Source: WHTK01 sp963711035 (GTDB taxonomy: Bacteria; Chloroflexota; Dehalococcoidia; DSTF01; WHTK01). Taken from it: a DNA stretch of 64,000 nucleotides. This document shows, one piece after another, positions 25,472 through 33,636 of the stretch; position 1 is the first letter of the stretch, and every line of letters starts with the position of its first letter. The position numbers were made by a program, and so were the translations under genes. The notes under the pieces were generated by a model, which saw only the letters and a program-made list of their open reading frames with translations, did not search any database and had not been told where the DNA came from. The DNA lies in NCBI GenBank assembly GCA_963711035.1, contig CAVQCN010000001.1, forward strand, positions 744,001 through 808,000. Reading direction: 5' to 3'.

Positions 25472-27751
25472 ATGCCGGGCGCGCTGCACGGTCTGCGGGT
25501 CATCGACTTCGGCCACTACATCGCCGGACCGCTGGCCGCCGTCATGCTGGCGGACCAGGGCGCCGACGTCATCCGCGTCGACCCACCTGACGGACCGCGC
25601 TGGCAGACGCCGGCCGACGCCTTCTACAGCCGCGGCAAGCGGCGCATCACGCTCGACCTCAAGGACGCCGGTGACAACGCTACCGCGCGCCGCCTCATCG
25701 CCTCCGCCGACGCAGTCATCGAGAACTTCCGGCCCGGCGTCATGGACCGGCTCGGCCTTGGCGCCGAGGCGATGACGGCGGCGAACCCGCGCCTCGTCTA
25801 CTGCTCGATCCCCGGCTTCGGCAAGGATGACCCTCGCGCCGCGATGCAAGCCTGGGAGGGCGTGATCGATGCCGCCACCGAGAACTGCAAGCCGCGCGCC
25901 GGCGAACCACCGCCGGAGTGGGACTCGACGCGACCGACGTACTCGGCCGTGCCGCTGGCATCGAACTTCGGCGCCTTCCTGGGCGCCACCGCCATCGTCA
26001 TGGCGCTGATCGCGCGCGAACGCACCGGCCGCGGCCAACGCATCGAGGTGCCCCTGTTCGACGCCATGTTCACGCTGATCGGACACGGCGGCGCGTATCT
26101 GGAATCGCGCGGCCTGCGCGACCCGGCCGGCATCCACGGGCGCGGCGCCGGCTGCTTCCGCTGCGGCGACGGCCGCTACGTGCAGTTCGACACCTCCAGC
26201 GCCCGCCACCTCACCTGGTTCGCGCACGCCGCGGGCATCGACGGCTGGGGCGAGCTGCTCGATATCGTGCGGCTGCGAGACCCAGCGGTGAACCAGGAGC
26301 TGCACGCCCGGCTGCGAGAGCTCTTCCTCACACGCCCGGCGCACGAGTGGGAGAAGCTGGGCAACGACGCCGGCGCGGCCATCGGCATGGTGCGCACCGT
26401 CGAGGAGTGGCTGCACACCGGCCACGCCCGCGCCATCGACGCCGTCACCGAGCTGGACGACCCGGAGCTCGGCCCCACGACGATGGCCGGCCTGCCGGTA
26501 CAGCTCAGCGCCACGCCCGGCGCGCCCGGCCACGCCCGCCATCTGCCGGACGCAGACCGCACTTCCGTTCTCGCAGAGCTCGACTCGCTGGCGCAGCTGG
26601 CACCCCGTCGCCCTCCGGGCGAGGGTCGGAGTGAGGGCAGCCTGGACAACCCGCTGCAGGGCCTGCGCGCGCTCGACCTCTGCGTGGCGCTGGCGGGGCC
26701 GACCAGCGGCCGTCTGCTGCTCGAGTTCGGCGCCGACGTGACCAAAATCAACGCGCCGCATGCCGGCGTCGGCGGCTACCTCAACCGCGGCAAGCGCTCG
26801 TTGCTGCTCGACGTCGATTCGGTCGAGGGGCGGCAGGTCTTCTGGCGCCTGATCGAGAACACCGACGTCATCGTCCAGAACTTCGCGCCGGGTACCGCCG
26901 AACGCCTCGGCATCGGCTACGAGCAGGTGCGGGCGCGCAAGCCAGACATCGTTTACGTCTCGGTCAGCTGCTACGGCAGGGACGGTCCCTGGACGGCGGG
27001 GCGCGGCTGGGAGCGCCAGGGCCAGGCCGTCACCGGCATCATGGAGCGCTGCGCTTCGATTCCCGCCATCCTCGGCCCCTACAACCTGGTCGACATCGGC
27101 ACCGGCGTGCTGACGACGTTCGGAGCCGCGCTCGCGCTTTACCACCGCCAGCGCACCGGCGAAGGCCAGCACGTCTCCGCATCGCTGGTGCAGACCGGCA
27201 CCTACCACCAGACGCCGTACATGCTCGACTACAAGGGCCACGTTGCGACCGAGCCGCGCGGCTACGAAGCGCTGGGCACCGGGCCGCTCGACCGCTTCTA
27301 CCAGGCCTCGGACGCGTGGTTCTTCCTCGCCGGCCGCGATGCCGCCTCGCTACGCAATGTGGAGGGCCTGGAGGATGTTGACCTGAAGTCGCCACAACTC
27401 GAAGCAGACCTCGAGACGCGCTTCGGCCAGTCGACGGCGCAGAGCTGGGTCGAGAGGCTGACCGCGGCCCGCATCAGCGCCCACGCCGTCGTGCCGGTGA
27501 AAGAGCTGATGATAGATCCGGATGTCCGGCAGCGAGGCCTCAGCGTCACCCAGCCCGTCGGCGAGGATATCGCCGTCATGCCCGGCCTCTCGATCCGTCT
27601 TTCGGACACGCCGATGCGCCTCGGCGACTGCGTCCACCAGCCGGGCTCCGACGCGCCCGCCATCCTCGCCGAGCTCGACATGGCGGACGAGCTGTCGAAG
27701 CTGGAGAAGGCCTGGGTTCTCCAAGCGTCGGATCTGCCGCCCGTCTGGTAA
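25472..27751 (+). CDS. Fused double CaiB/BaiF family CoA transferase
   Basis: A 759-residue fusion of two type III CoA transferase domains. The N-terminal half starts GLRVIDFGHYIAGPLAAVML and runs to about residue 385; a short charged linker leads to the second start GLRALDLCVALAGPTSGRLL at about 392. Both halves carry the typical VIENFRPGVMDRLGLG-like helix (VIVQNFAPGTAERLGIG in the second). Ordinary family members are about 400 residues and act as interlocked dimers, so this fusion may be a single-chain heterodimer. It activates carboxylic acids with CoA from a donor thioester. Tightly linked to the upstream amidohydrolase gene. Confidence 0.92.
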   Translation: MPGALHGLRVIDFGHYIAGPLAAVMLADQGADVIRVDPPDGPRWQTPADAFYSRGKRRITLDLKDAGDNATARRLIASADAVIENFRPGVMDRLGLGAEAMTAANPRLVYCSIPGFGKDDPRAAMQAWEGVIDAATENCKPRAGEPPPEWDSTRPTYSAVPLASNFGAFLGATAIVMALIARERTGRGQRIEVPLFDAMFTLIGHGGAYLESRGLRDPAGIHGRGAGCFRCGDGRYVQFDTSSARHLTWFAHAAGIDGWGELLDIVRLRDPAVNQELHARLRELFLTRPAHEWEKLGNDAGAAIGMVRTVEEWLHTGHARAIDAVTELDDPELGPTTMAGLPVQLSATPGAPGHARHLPDADRTSVLAELDSLAQLAPRRPPGEGRSEGSLDNPLQGLRALDLCVALAGPTSGRLLLEFGADVTKINAPHAGVGGYLNRGKRSLLLDVDSVEGRQVFWRLIENTDVIVQNFAPGTAERLGIGYEQVRARKPDIVYVSVSCYGRDGPWTAGRGWERQGQAVTGIMERCASIPAILGPYNLVDIGTGVLTTFGAALALYHRQRTGEGQHVSASLVQTGTYHQTPYMLDYKGHVATEPRGYEALGTGPLDRFYQASDAWFFLAGRDAASLRNVEGLEDVDLKSPQLEADLETRFGQSTAQSWVERLTAARISAHAVVPVKELMIDPDVRQRGLSVTQPVGEDIAVMPGLSIRLSDTPMRLGDCVHQPGSDAPAILAELDMADELSKLEKAWVLQASDLPPVW

Positions 27752-27755
27752 GACG

Positions 27756-27812
27756 TGTCATTGCACGCCATCGCTGCCGCGAGGCGCGGCAATCTGGGGC
27801 GGTGGGGAACCA
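27756..27812 (+). repeat. Dispersed gtcattgcgagc-type repeat, copy 2
   Basis: Matches the block at 20876-20934 in the same orientation (tgtcattgcacgccatcgct through aatctggggcggtggggaac). It begins four bases after the CoA transferase stop codon, between genes. Confidence 0.75.
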
Positions 27813-28033
27813 TCCGTCAGCGCACCCACCAGGCGTGATTCAAACCAGGGCAGGCGCCTCGTTCATCCGCACGAAAGCAATGCCGCCGATCCGTGGCCCA
27901 TGACGTTGACTGAGCCCTATCCGCCTCGGTATGGTCATGCCGCCAATACAGCAGTCCCCGAGAAACGCGAGCACAGCGTTCATTCAGCCGGCGCCACTCC
28001 CTGGCGGAGCCGCCGCAGAGCAAGGAGCACTCC

Positions 28034-29188
28034 GTGAAAAACAGCGCCGAGCGTACCCTGACAACACACGTCGGCAGCATGATCCGCCCCCAGCGGATCC
28101 AGGACTACAACGGCAAGATCGCGGCCGGCGAGTCCTATGACGTCGCGCAGTACGAGGCCGACCTCAAGGCGGACGTCCTCGAGGTGGTGAAGAAGCAGGC
28201 AGAATGCGGCGTCGACTACGTCAGCGACGGCGAATTCGGCAAGCCGGGCTGGCTCTACATTGTCAACCGCCTCACCGGCTTCGAGATGCGCGACGTTCCG
28301 CGGCCTGAGGTCGGCTTCATCGGCTGGGACGCCGAGCGCCGGTTCAAGGACTTCTACGCCCAGACGACGCCCTTCGCTCGCAGCAGCACGGTTCGACAGG
28401 CCGCCTGCGTTGGCCCCATCAGCTACACGGATGCTGGCCGCCATCAGATGCAGCGCGACGTCGACAACCTCAAGGCTGCAATGGCGCAGGTCAACGTGGT
28501 CGGAGGCTTCCTGCCCGTCGTCGCGCCGTGCAGCATCACCGTCAACTACAAGAACGAGTACTACAAGAGCGACGAGGAGTTCCTCTTCGCCATCGCGGAC
28601 GCGCTGCACGAGGAGTACAAGATCATTACCGACGCTGGCCTCGTCGTGCAGGCGGACGACGCCATCCTGGCCAACCTCTACGACCCGATCCGCAACGCCG
28701 GCATCGACTATCGCAGCTGGGTGGACATGAACCTGCGCGCTCTCAACCACGCCCTGCAGGGCATCCCCGAGGACATGGTGCGCTACCACCTCTGCTGGGG
28801 CTCGTGGCCCGGCCCGCACATGACCGACGTGCCGCTGGCCGACATCGTCGACCTCATCCTCAAGATCAACTGCCAGGCCTACTCCATCGAAGCCGCGAAC
28901 CCGCGACACGAGTGGGAATGGGTCGTCTGGCAGGACACGAAGCTGCCCGACGGCAAGCTGCTGCTCCCCGGCGTTATCAGCCACGCGATCTCGCACATCG
29001 AGCACCCGGAACTGGTGGCGCAGCGCATCAAGCAGTTCACGGATCTCGTCGGCAGCGAGAACGTGATCGCCAGCAGCGACTGCGGCTTCGCGCAGGGCGC
29101 CGGCATCGCACGGCAGAACAACGAGATCGTCTGGGCCAAGCTCGAAGCGTTGGCCGAAGGGGCGAAGCTGGCCACCCAGCGTCGTTAA
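28034..29188 (+). CDS. MetE-like zinc protein, paralogue 4
   Basis: A 384-residue member of the same set, the most divergent of the four. N-terminal TLTTHVGSMIRPQRI replaces the LPRP form. Zinc ligands are in RYHLCWGSWPGPH (His, Cys), SIEAANPRHEWEW (Glu; HEHE of the others is HEWE) and ASSDCGFAQG (Cys). The VDYGAW motif is absent and replaced by a KPGWLYIVNR segment, so the substrate may differ. The GTG start has AAGGAG six bases ahead. It is followed by a terminator and then an MFS importer gene. Confidence 0.86.
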   Translation: MKNSAERTLTTHVGSMIRPQRIQDYNGKIAAGESYDVAQYEADLKADVLEVVKKQAECGVDYVSDGEFGKPGWLYIVNRLTGFEMRDVPRPEVGFIGWDAERRFKDFYAQTTPFARSSTVRQAACVGPISYTDAGRHQMQRDVDNLKAAMAQVNVVGGFLPVVAPCSITVNYKNEYYKSDEEFLFAIADALHEEYKIITDAGLVVQADDAILANLYDPIRNAGIDYRSWVDMNLRALNHALQGIPEDMVRYHLCWGSWPGPHMTDVPLADIVDLILKINCQAYSIEAANPRHEWEWVVWQDTKLPDGKLLLPGVISHAISHIEHPELVAQRIKQFTDLVGSENVIASSDCGFAQGAGIARQNNEIVWAKLEALAEGAKLATQRR

Positions 29189-29208
29189 GCAATCCCGTTT
29201 GCACATCG

Positions 29209-29240
29209 AGGAGGGCGGTCTCTCGGCCGCCCTCCTTCGT
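29209..29240 (+). terminator. Terminator after MetE-like paralogue 4
   Basis: Perfect 10-base stem (aggagggcgg at 29209-29218, complement at 29227-29236) with an 8-base loop, followed by ttcgtt. It lies 20 bases after the stop codon. Confidence 0.75.
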
Positions 29241-29252
29241 TGATGCGCCGCG

Positions 29253-30587
29253 ATGAGCCAGACCCCGGAATCGACTGACGCCGCCACGAAACACCGGCCG
29301 TTCTTCTACGGCTGGGTAATCGTGGCTGTGGCGCTGCTCATGAACGTGGCAGCCTCGCCGGCAAGCGCGGTGACCTTCGGCTTCTTCATCAAGCCGATGA
29401 GCAACGACCTCGGCTGGAGCAGCAGCGTGCTCACGCTGGGGCTCACGTTCCGGCTGGCCGTTGCCGGCATCACGTCGCCACTGCTGGGGATGCTGCTGGA
29501 CCGCCTCGGCCCGCGCATCCTGGGCAGCGTGGCCGCCGTGACGGGCGGCCTCTCGATCGTCGCCATCGGCGCCGTGCACCAGGTCTGGCTCTTCTTCCTG
29601 CTGTTCGCCATCTCGGGCCTCAGCGGCTTCGGTGGTCCCTCCGGCCAACTGCTCACGGTCGTGCCGGTGGCGAAGTGGTTCCAGAAGAAGCGCGGGCGCG
29701 CCCTGGCGCTCGCCTCGATGGGCATGCCCTTCGGCAACCTGCTGCTCATCCCGCTGGCGCAGTTCATCATCGACGCCTTCGGCTGGCGCACTGCCTGGGT
29801 CGTGCTCGGCACCATGTTCGCGTGCATCGCGGCGCCGCTCTGCGCCCTATTCATGCGCAAGGACCCGGAGTCGCTGGGGCTGCGGGTCGACGGTGAGGAC
29901 GCCCCGGATACGGCCCCGCAGAGTCCAGGCGAAAGGCCTACCCTCGTCGCCGACGAGGAGTGGACGGTGCGACAAGCGTTACGCGCACACGTCTTCTGGG
30001 TAGCCCTGATGGCGACGGCTCTAGCCGGCATCGTGACGCAGGGCACGCTCGTCAATCGGGTGCCGTTCTGGCAGGACGTGGGCATCGGCTCCGGCTACGT
30101 GGCAATCGGTACGGCGATGGCGCCGATGCTGGTGGTGATGTCCGGCCTCACCTTCGGCTTCCTGGCCGACCGCATCGCCGTGCGCTACATCGGCATCATC
30201 GGCGGCCTCGGCGCCGGCCTCTCGGTCGTGCCGATGATCTTCGCGCGCAACAACCTGGTGCTGCTGTTCAGCCACAACGTGCTGTGGGGCTTCGGCCAGG
30301 GCGCCAACAACACCGTGAACAACGTCCTCTGGCCCAACTATTTCGGTCGGCGCAACCTGGGCGCCATCCGCGGCCTGATCTTCCCCATCGCGGTCGGCAC
30401 CGCCGCGATCAGCGCACCGCTGTTTGCCGTCATGCTCGCCGCCGCCACCGAGCCTCGTCTCGTCTGGGTCGTGACCCTCGTAGCGTTCACCGCATCAGGT
30501 CTCCTCTATCTCAGCACGCGGCCACCCGGCGCACCGCCAGCCGAGGCCGAGACACCGGTTCCGGCCGAGGCCGCACCCCTGGGCTGA
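29253..30587 (+). CDS. MFS transporter, monocarboxylate/oxalate-formate antiporter type
   Basis: A 444-residue inner-membrane transporter with about 12 hydrophobic segments and a long central cytoplasmic loop (near residues 205-240). N-terminal FFYGWVIVAVALLMNVAASP and the motif A-like GMLLDRLGPRILG, plus KKRGRALALASMGMPFG, are typical of the OFA/MCT-like group that moves organic acids. No strong ribosome site lies upstream of the ATG, which begins 16 bases after a terminator hairpin. In this context it likely imports a carboxylate substrate of the catabolic genes. Confidence 0.9.
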   Translation: MSQTPESTDAATKHRPFFYGWVIVAVALLMNVAASPASAVTFGFFIKPMSNDLGWSSSVLTLGLTFRLAVAGITSPLLGMLLDRLGPRILGSVAAVTGGLSIVAIGAVHQVWLFFLLFAISGLSGFGGPSGQLLTVVPVAKWFQKKRGRALALASMGMPFGNLLLIPLAQFIIDAFGWRTAWVVLGTMFACIAAPLCALFMRKDPESLGLRVDGEDAPDTAPQSPGERPTLVADEEWTVRQALRAHVFWVALMATALAGIVTQGTLVNRVPFWQDVGIGSGYVAIGTAMAPMLVVMSGLTFGFLADRIAVRYIGIIGGLGAGLSVVPMIFARNNLVLLFSHNVLWGFGQGANNTVNNVLWPNYFGRRNLGAIRGLIFPIAVGTAAISAPLFAVMLAAATEPRLVWVVTLVAFTASGLLYLSTRPPGAPPAEAETPVPAEAAPLG

Positions 30588-30689
30588 CATCGATCGCGAA
30601 CGCACACAAAGCGTCGAGAACGCATTGTCATGCGGAAGTAACCGGAACTTCACCTGCCACTATGGGAACTTTTCCCGCGAAGGTCTTAG

Positions 30690-31181
30690 ATGAATGTATC
30701 TGGACCCGAAGGGAGCTACCCAACCATGTGCTGCAAGACCAGTGTGTACCCGCTGGACCCGTCTCTCGTGGCCGCCGTCATGACCATCGGTCGGTTCCAT
30801 CCCACCCGCTGGCGTGATTCAGGCCTGCCCGTCGCCTGGGAGCGGGTGATCGAGGAGGAAGGCACGCTGGTCGTCGCTTCGCTGCAGGAGTCTTGCCTCG
30901 ACCTCAACATCCGCCCCGCGGTCAGCGTCTTCAGCCACCACACGGAGAAACGTATCGCCGCCAGCGTGTACTTCGAGATCGCGGCCAAGTACGCCGAAAA
31001 GGTGAACGGTACCGTCCTGCAGCGCGCCACGGTCATGGGCTGCCGGGATGCAGAGCACGGCGCGGAGCTCACCCTGGCGCGCTACCCCGAGATGCCGCTG
31101 AGCTTCGAGCGCGTCTGTCCCGGCTTCCAGGCCGTCCTGCTCGGCCACAGCCACGACCTGAACGAACCCAAGTCGGCCTGA
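30690..31181 (+). CDS. Hypothetical protein (about 163 aa)
   Basis: I do not recognise a family. The protein starts with a Cys pair (MCCKTSVYPL if the ATG at 30726 is used) and has Cys in QESCLDLN, MGCRD and ERVCPGF, so metal binding is possible. Two starts compete: 30690 with GAAGG six bases ahead and 30726 with AAGGGAG about ten ahead. No signal or membrane segment is seen. It precedes the Pht5/NMT1-like gene on the same strand by 93 bases and could belong with it. Confidence 0.6.
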   Translation: MNVSGPEGSYPTMCCKTSVYPLDPSLVAAVMTIGRFHPTRWRDSGLPVAWERVIEEEGTLVVASLQESCLDLNIRPAVSVFSHHTEKRIAASVYFEIAAKYAEKVNGTVLQRATVMGCRDAEHGAELTLARYPEMPLSFERVCPGFQAVLLGHSHDLNEPKSA

Positions 31182-31274
31182 TACAGCGAAAGGCTTTTTC
31201 GCGGCTCCCAGCCCCTGCCGTGGCCTATAATCGGACTCGCCCCGTCGGTTTGATTGCCCTGTAGAGGAGGAGCC

Positions 31275-32264
31275 ATGCCACCGCTGCGACTGAAGTTCAC
31301 GACCGGCGCCAACATCCGCCTGGAGCCCCTGCGCGAAGGCGCCGTCGTGTCGGACGCCGTCCAGCTCGACTTCGGCGAGGCGCCGGGCGGCAGCTTCAAC
31401 CTGTTCCAGCACAACCTGCACAATGACGACTTCGAGGTCTCCGAGATGTCGATGTCGGAGAGCCTGATTGTGCGCGAGCGGCGCGACACCTTCGGCAACG
31501 GCCGCTGGCACTGGGCCTACATCCCCGTGTTCCTCGGCCGCGGCCTCAACTGGGACCGTATCAGCGTGCTACCAGGCTCCAGCATTAAGAGCGCCGCAGA
31601 CCTCAAGGGCAAGAAGGTCGCGGTTGGAGACTACTCGATGACGTCGATGGTCTGGTTCCGCGCCATGCTCAAGGACCTGTTTCATATCGACGCCACCGAC
31701 ATCACCTGGTTCAACCTGCGCGACCGCGGCAAGGAGACCGGCCTCGACAAGGACCCGCCGCGCGGCATCGACATCACCTGGCTGCCGCAAGACGCGGACC
31801 CGCTCGCGCTGCTGGAGAAGGGCGAGATCGATGCGGTACACGGCATGTCGGCTGCCCTCTTCAGCAGCGGCAAGGTGCGCCCGCTCTTCCCGGAAGGCGC
31901 CAGGGAGCTGGCGCTGCAGCACTACCGCATGACCGGCGCGCACCACATCAACCACCACTTCATCATCCAGCAGAGCATCCTCGACAAGAACCCCGGCATC
32001 GCGATGGCGATCTACGAGGCGCTGGAGCGGTCGCGGCAGATCGCGATGGAGCGCGCGCGCAAGTGGGCGCCCGCCTACCTGTACTTCGAGGGACACGACT
32101 ACCAGGAGCAGGACGATATCTTCGGCTCGGACCCGTATCCATCAGGCGTCGCCGCCAACCGTCCGACAATAGAGAGGTTGATCCAGGGCTCGTACGAGCA
32201 GGGCCTGATCAGCAAGAAGCCCACCGTTGAGGAGTTCTACGCCGCGGAGACGCTCGCGACGTAG
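31275..32264 (+). CDS. 4,5-dihydroxyphthalate decarboxylase/NMT1-like family protein
   Basis: A 329-residue bilobal protein. It resembles Pht5-type 4,5-dihydroxyphthalate decarboxylase and the related NMT1/ABC binding proteins: FEVSEMSMSESLIVRE, IPVFLGRGLNW, SAADLKGKKVAVGDYSMTSMVWFRA and the HHINHHFIIQQSIL stretch. No signal peptide is visible, which favours a cytoplasmic enzyme over a transport protein. The ATG at 31275 follows GAGGAGGAG; a TTG at 31254 is unnecessary. TATAAT is seen at 31226-31231 without a good -35. Function in aromatic acid decarboxylation is plausible in this catabolic setting. A strong terminator follows. Confidence 0.75.
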   Translation: MPPLRLKFTTGANIRLEPLREGAVVSDAVQLDFGEAPGGSFNLFQHNLHNDDFEVSEMSMSESLIVRERRDTFGNGRWHWAYIPVFLGRGLNWDRISVLPGSSIKSAADLKGKKVAVGDYSMTSMVWFRAMLKDLFHIDATDITWFNLRDRGKETGLDKDPPRGIDITWLPQDADPLALLEKGEIDAVHGMSAALFSSGKVRPLFPEGARELALQHYRMTGAHHINHHFIIQQSILDKNPGIAMAIYEALERSRQIAMERARKWAPAYLYFEGHDYQEQDDIFGSDPYPSGVAANRPTIERLIQGSYEQGLISKKPTVEEFYAAETLAT

Positions 32265-32287
32265 TGCGCGCAGATCCGGAGCAACGA

Positions 32288-32318
32288 CGAAGCCCCTCAT
32301 CGTGAGGGGCTTCGCTTT
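32288..32318 (+). terminator. Terminator after the Pht5-like gene
   Basis: Perfect 12-base stem (cgaagcccctca at 32288-32299, complement at 32303-32314) with a 3-base loop and ctttga following, 23 bases after the stop. Confidence 0.8.
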
Positions 32319-32477
32319 GACCGGTCGACGGGCCAAGAATCAGAACCTTGAATCAAGGATATCTATTGTTTCGATAGCTTGGAAATTCTCACGAACTCTT
32401 TACGTTTAGTCGACACCGAACGCTGTACATTGGAAAGGCTGATCCGTGTCCCAGTAGCGGAGCAGCCCTTCCTACGG

Positions 32478-32507
32478 GGCGAGGCCGGTGCCAGGCCTCG
32501 CCTTCTT
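32478..32507. terminator. Hairpin terminator ending an AT-rich gap and the ABC ATPase gene
   Basis: Nine-base stem (ggcgaggcc at 32478-32486, complement at 32494-32502), 7-base loop, followed on the plus strand by ttctta. It lies 40 bases beyond the leftward ABC gene stop and could act in both directions. Confidence 0.65.
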
Positions 32508-32541
32508 ATATCTACGAAACGTGTACTGCCGGGGATTCATT

Positions 32542-33519
32542 TCATACGCCTGTCGTGGCAATTTTCTTCGACGGCGCGCTCAGGATGCTGACGTACGCCT
32601 CCTCCAGCGTCGGCTCCCGCTCGACGATGCTCTCGACCTGCTCCGGATCGATCAACGCCAGCGCGGCGCCGCGCAGGTCGGTGCCCACCTTCGCCTGCAC
32701 AATGACGCGCTGCAGCAGACCCTCCGGAGACGCGCTGACGCCGGTCACGCCGCCGATGCCCTCCAGAGCTGCGATGAGCGCTGCACCGGCATCGCGCAAC
32801 GAGAGCTCCAGCACCGTCAGGCCGCTCACCTGTCGCTTCACCTCGGCGGGCGAGCCGGTAGCGACGATGCGGCCGTGGTTGATCAGGGCGATCGTGTTGC
32901 AGAGCAAATCCGCCTCGATCATGTAGTGCGTCGTGAGCAGCACCGTCTTGCCCGCCGCCGAAAGACGCGGCACCAGTTGGCGAATATCCTGCGCCACCAG
33001 CGGATCGAGGCCGATGGTCGGCTCGTCCATGAACACGACCTCGGGGTCGGCGATCAGGCCGCGGGCGATGTGCAGGCGCTGCCGCATACCGCGCGAGAAC
33101 TGCTCGGCCGGCACGTCCCGTTGCGGCACCAGGCCAACCGCCTCCAGCAGTTCGTCGGCCCGCCGTGACCCCACCTTCGGGTCGATCTGGTTCAGCGCCG
33201 CAAAATAGAGCAGGTTCTCGCGCGCCGTCAGGCGGCCGTACAGGCCGCGGTCACCGCCCAGCACGAAACCGATGTGGCCGCGTACCTGCCGCGCCTGCCG
33301 GGCGACATCGAGGCCCACGACACGCGCCTCACCGCTCGTTGGCGTCAGCAGCGTCGAGAGGACGCGCACCAGCGTCGTCTTGCCGGCGCCGTTGGGACCG
33401 AGCAGGCCGAATACGGCCCCCGGCGGCACTTCGAGATCGATGCCCGCCAGAGCCACAGTCTCGCGCGAACCGGACTTGAACACGCGTCGCAGGTCACGAC
33501 AATAGATGGCCGGCTCCAT
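32542..33519 (-). CDS. ABC transporter ATP-binding protein, DrrA-like
   Basis: A 325-residue cytoplasmic ATPase of the drug-exporter (DrrA) type. Walker A GPNGAGKTTLVRV, signature FSRGMRQRLHIARGL, Walker B VVFMDEPTIGLD and the switch His in LLTTHYM are all present, as is a long C-terminal domain after about residue 225 typical of this subgroup. GGAGG precedes the ATG by 7 bases. No permease gene lies next to it on this strand, which is unusual since DrrA-type ATPases normally sit before a DrrB-type permease. Its promoter holds a perfect inverted repeat. Confidence 0.9.
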   Translation of the reverse strand: MEPAIYCRDLRRVFKSGSRETVALAGIDLEVPPGAVFGLLGPNGAGKTTLVRVLSTLLTPTSGEARVVGLDVARQARQVRGHIGFVLGGDRGLYGRLTARENLLYFAALNQIDPKVGSRRADELLEAVGLVPQRDVPAEQFSRGMRQRLHIARGLIADPEVVFMDEPTIGLDPLVAQDIRQLVPRLSAAGKTVLLTTHYMIEADLLCNTIALINHGRIVATGSPAEVKRQVSGLTVLELSLRDAGAALIAALEGIGGVTGVSASPEGLLQRVIVQAKVGTDLRGAALALIDPEQVESIVEREPTLEEAYVSILSAPSKKIATTGV

Positions 33520-33541
33520 AACGACACCTCCGTAAACAGCA

Positions 33542-33604
33542 AGAGTCCGTTACCTCTCACAAAGTAACGGACTCTATTTATACGTACTTACGTGAAGTTT
33601 ACAA
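33542..33604 (-). promoter_or_regulatory. Promoter of the ABC ATPase gene with operator-like inverted repeat
   Basis: On the minus strand TTGTAA (33604-33599) and TATAAA (33582-33577) lie 16 bases apart. One base downstream is a perfect 12-base inverted repeat (33542-33553 and 33564-33575, gtaacggactct arms) around 10 bases. The repeat covers the expected transcription start, so it may be a repressor site; as RNA it would form a leader stem. The spacer also contains acgta-ag-tacgt. Confidence 0.55.
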
Positions 33605-33636
33605 GATGTCGTTAATGTACTCGACTACTTTGCTCG

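Noticed and set aside
25364..27241. A 625-codon reading frame on the minus strand
   Set aside because: It lies fully opposite the CoA transferase gene, has a residue mix typical of antisense frames in GC-rich DNA and no ribosome site; the plus-strand gene has clear family motifs.
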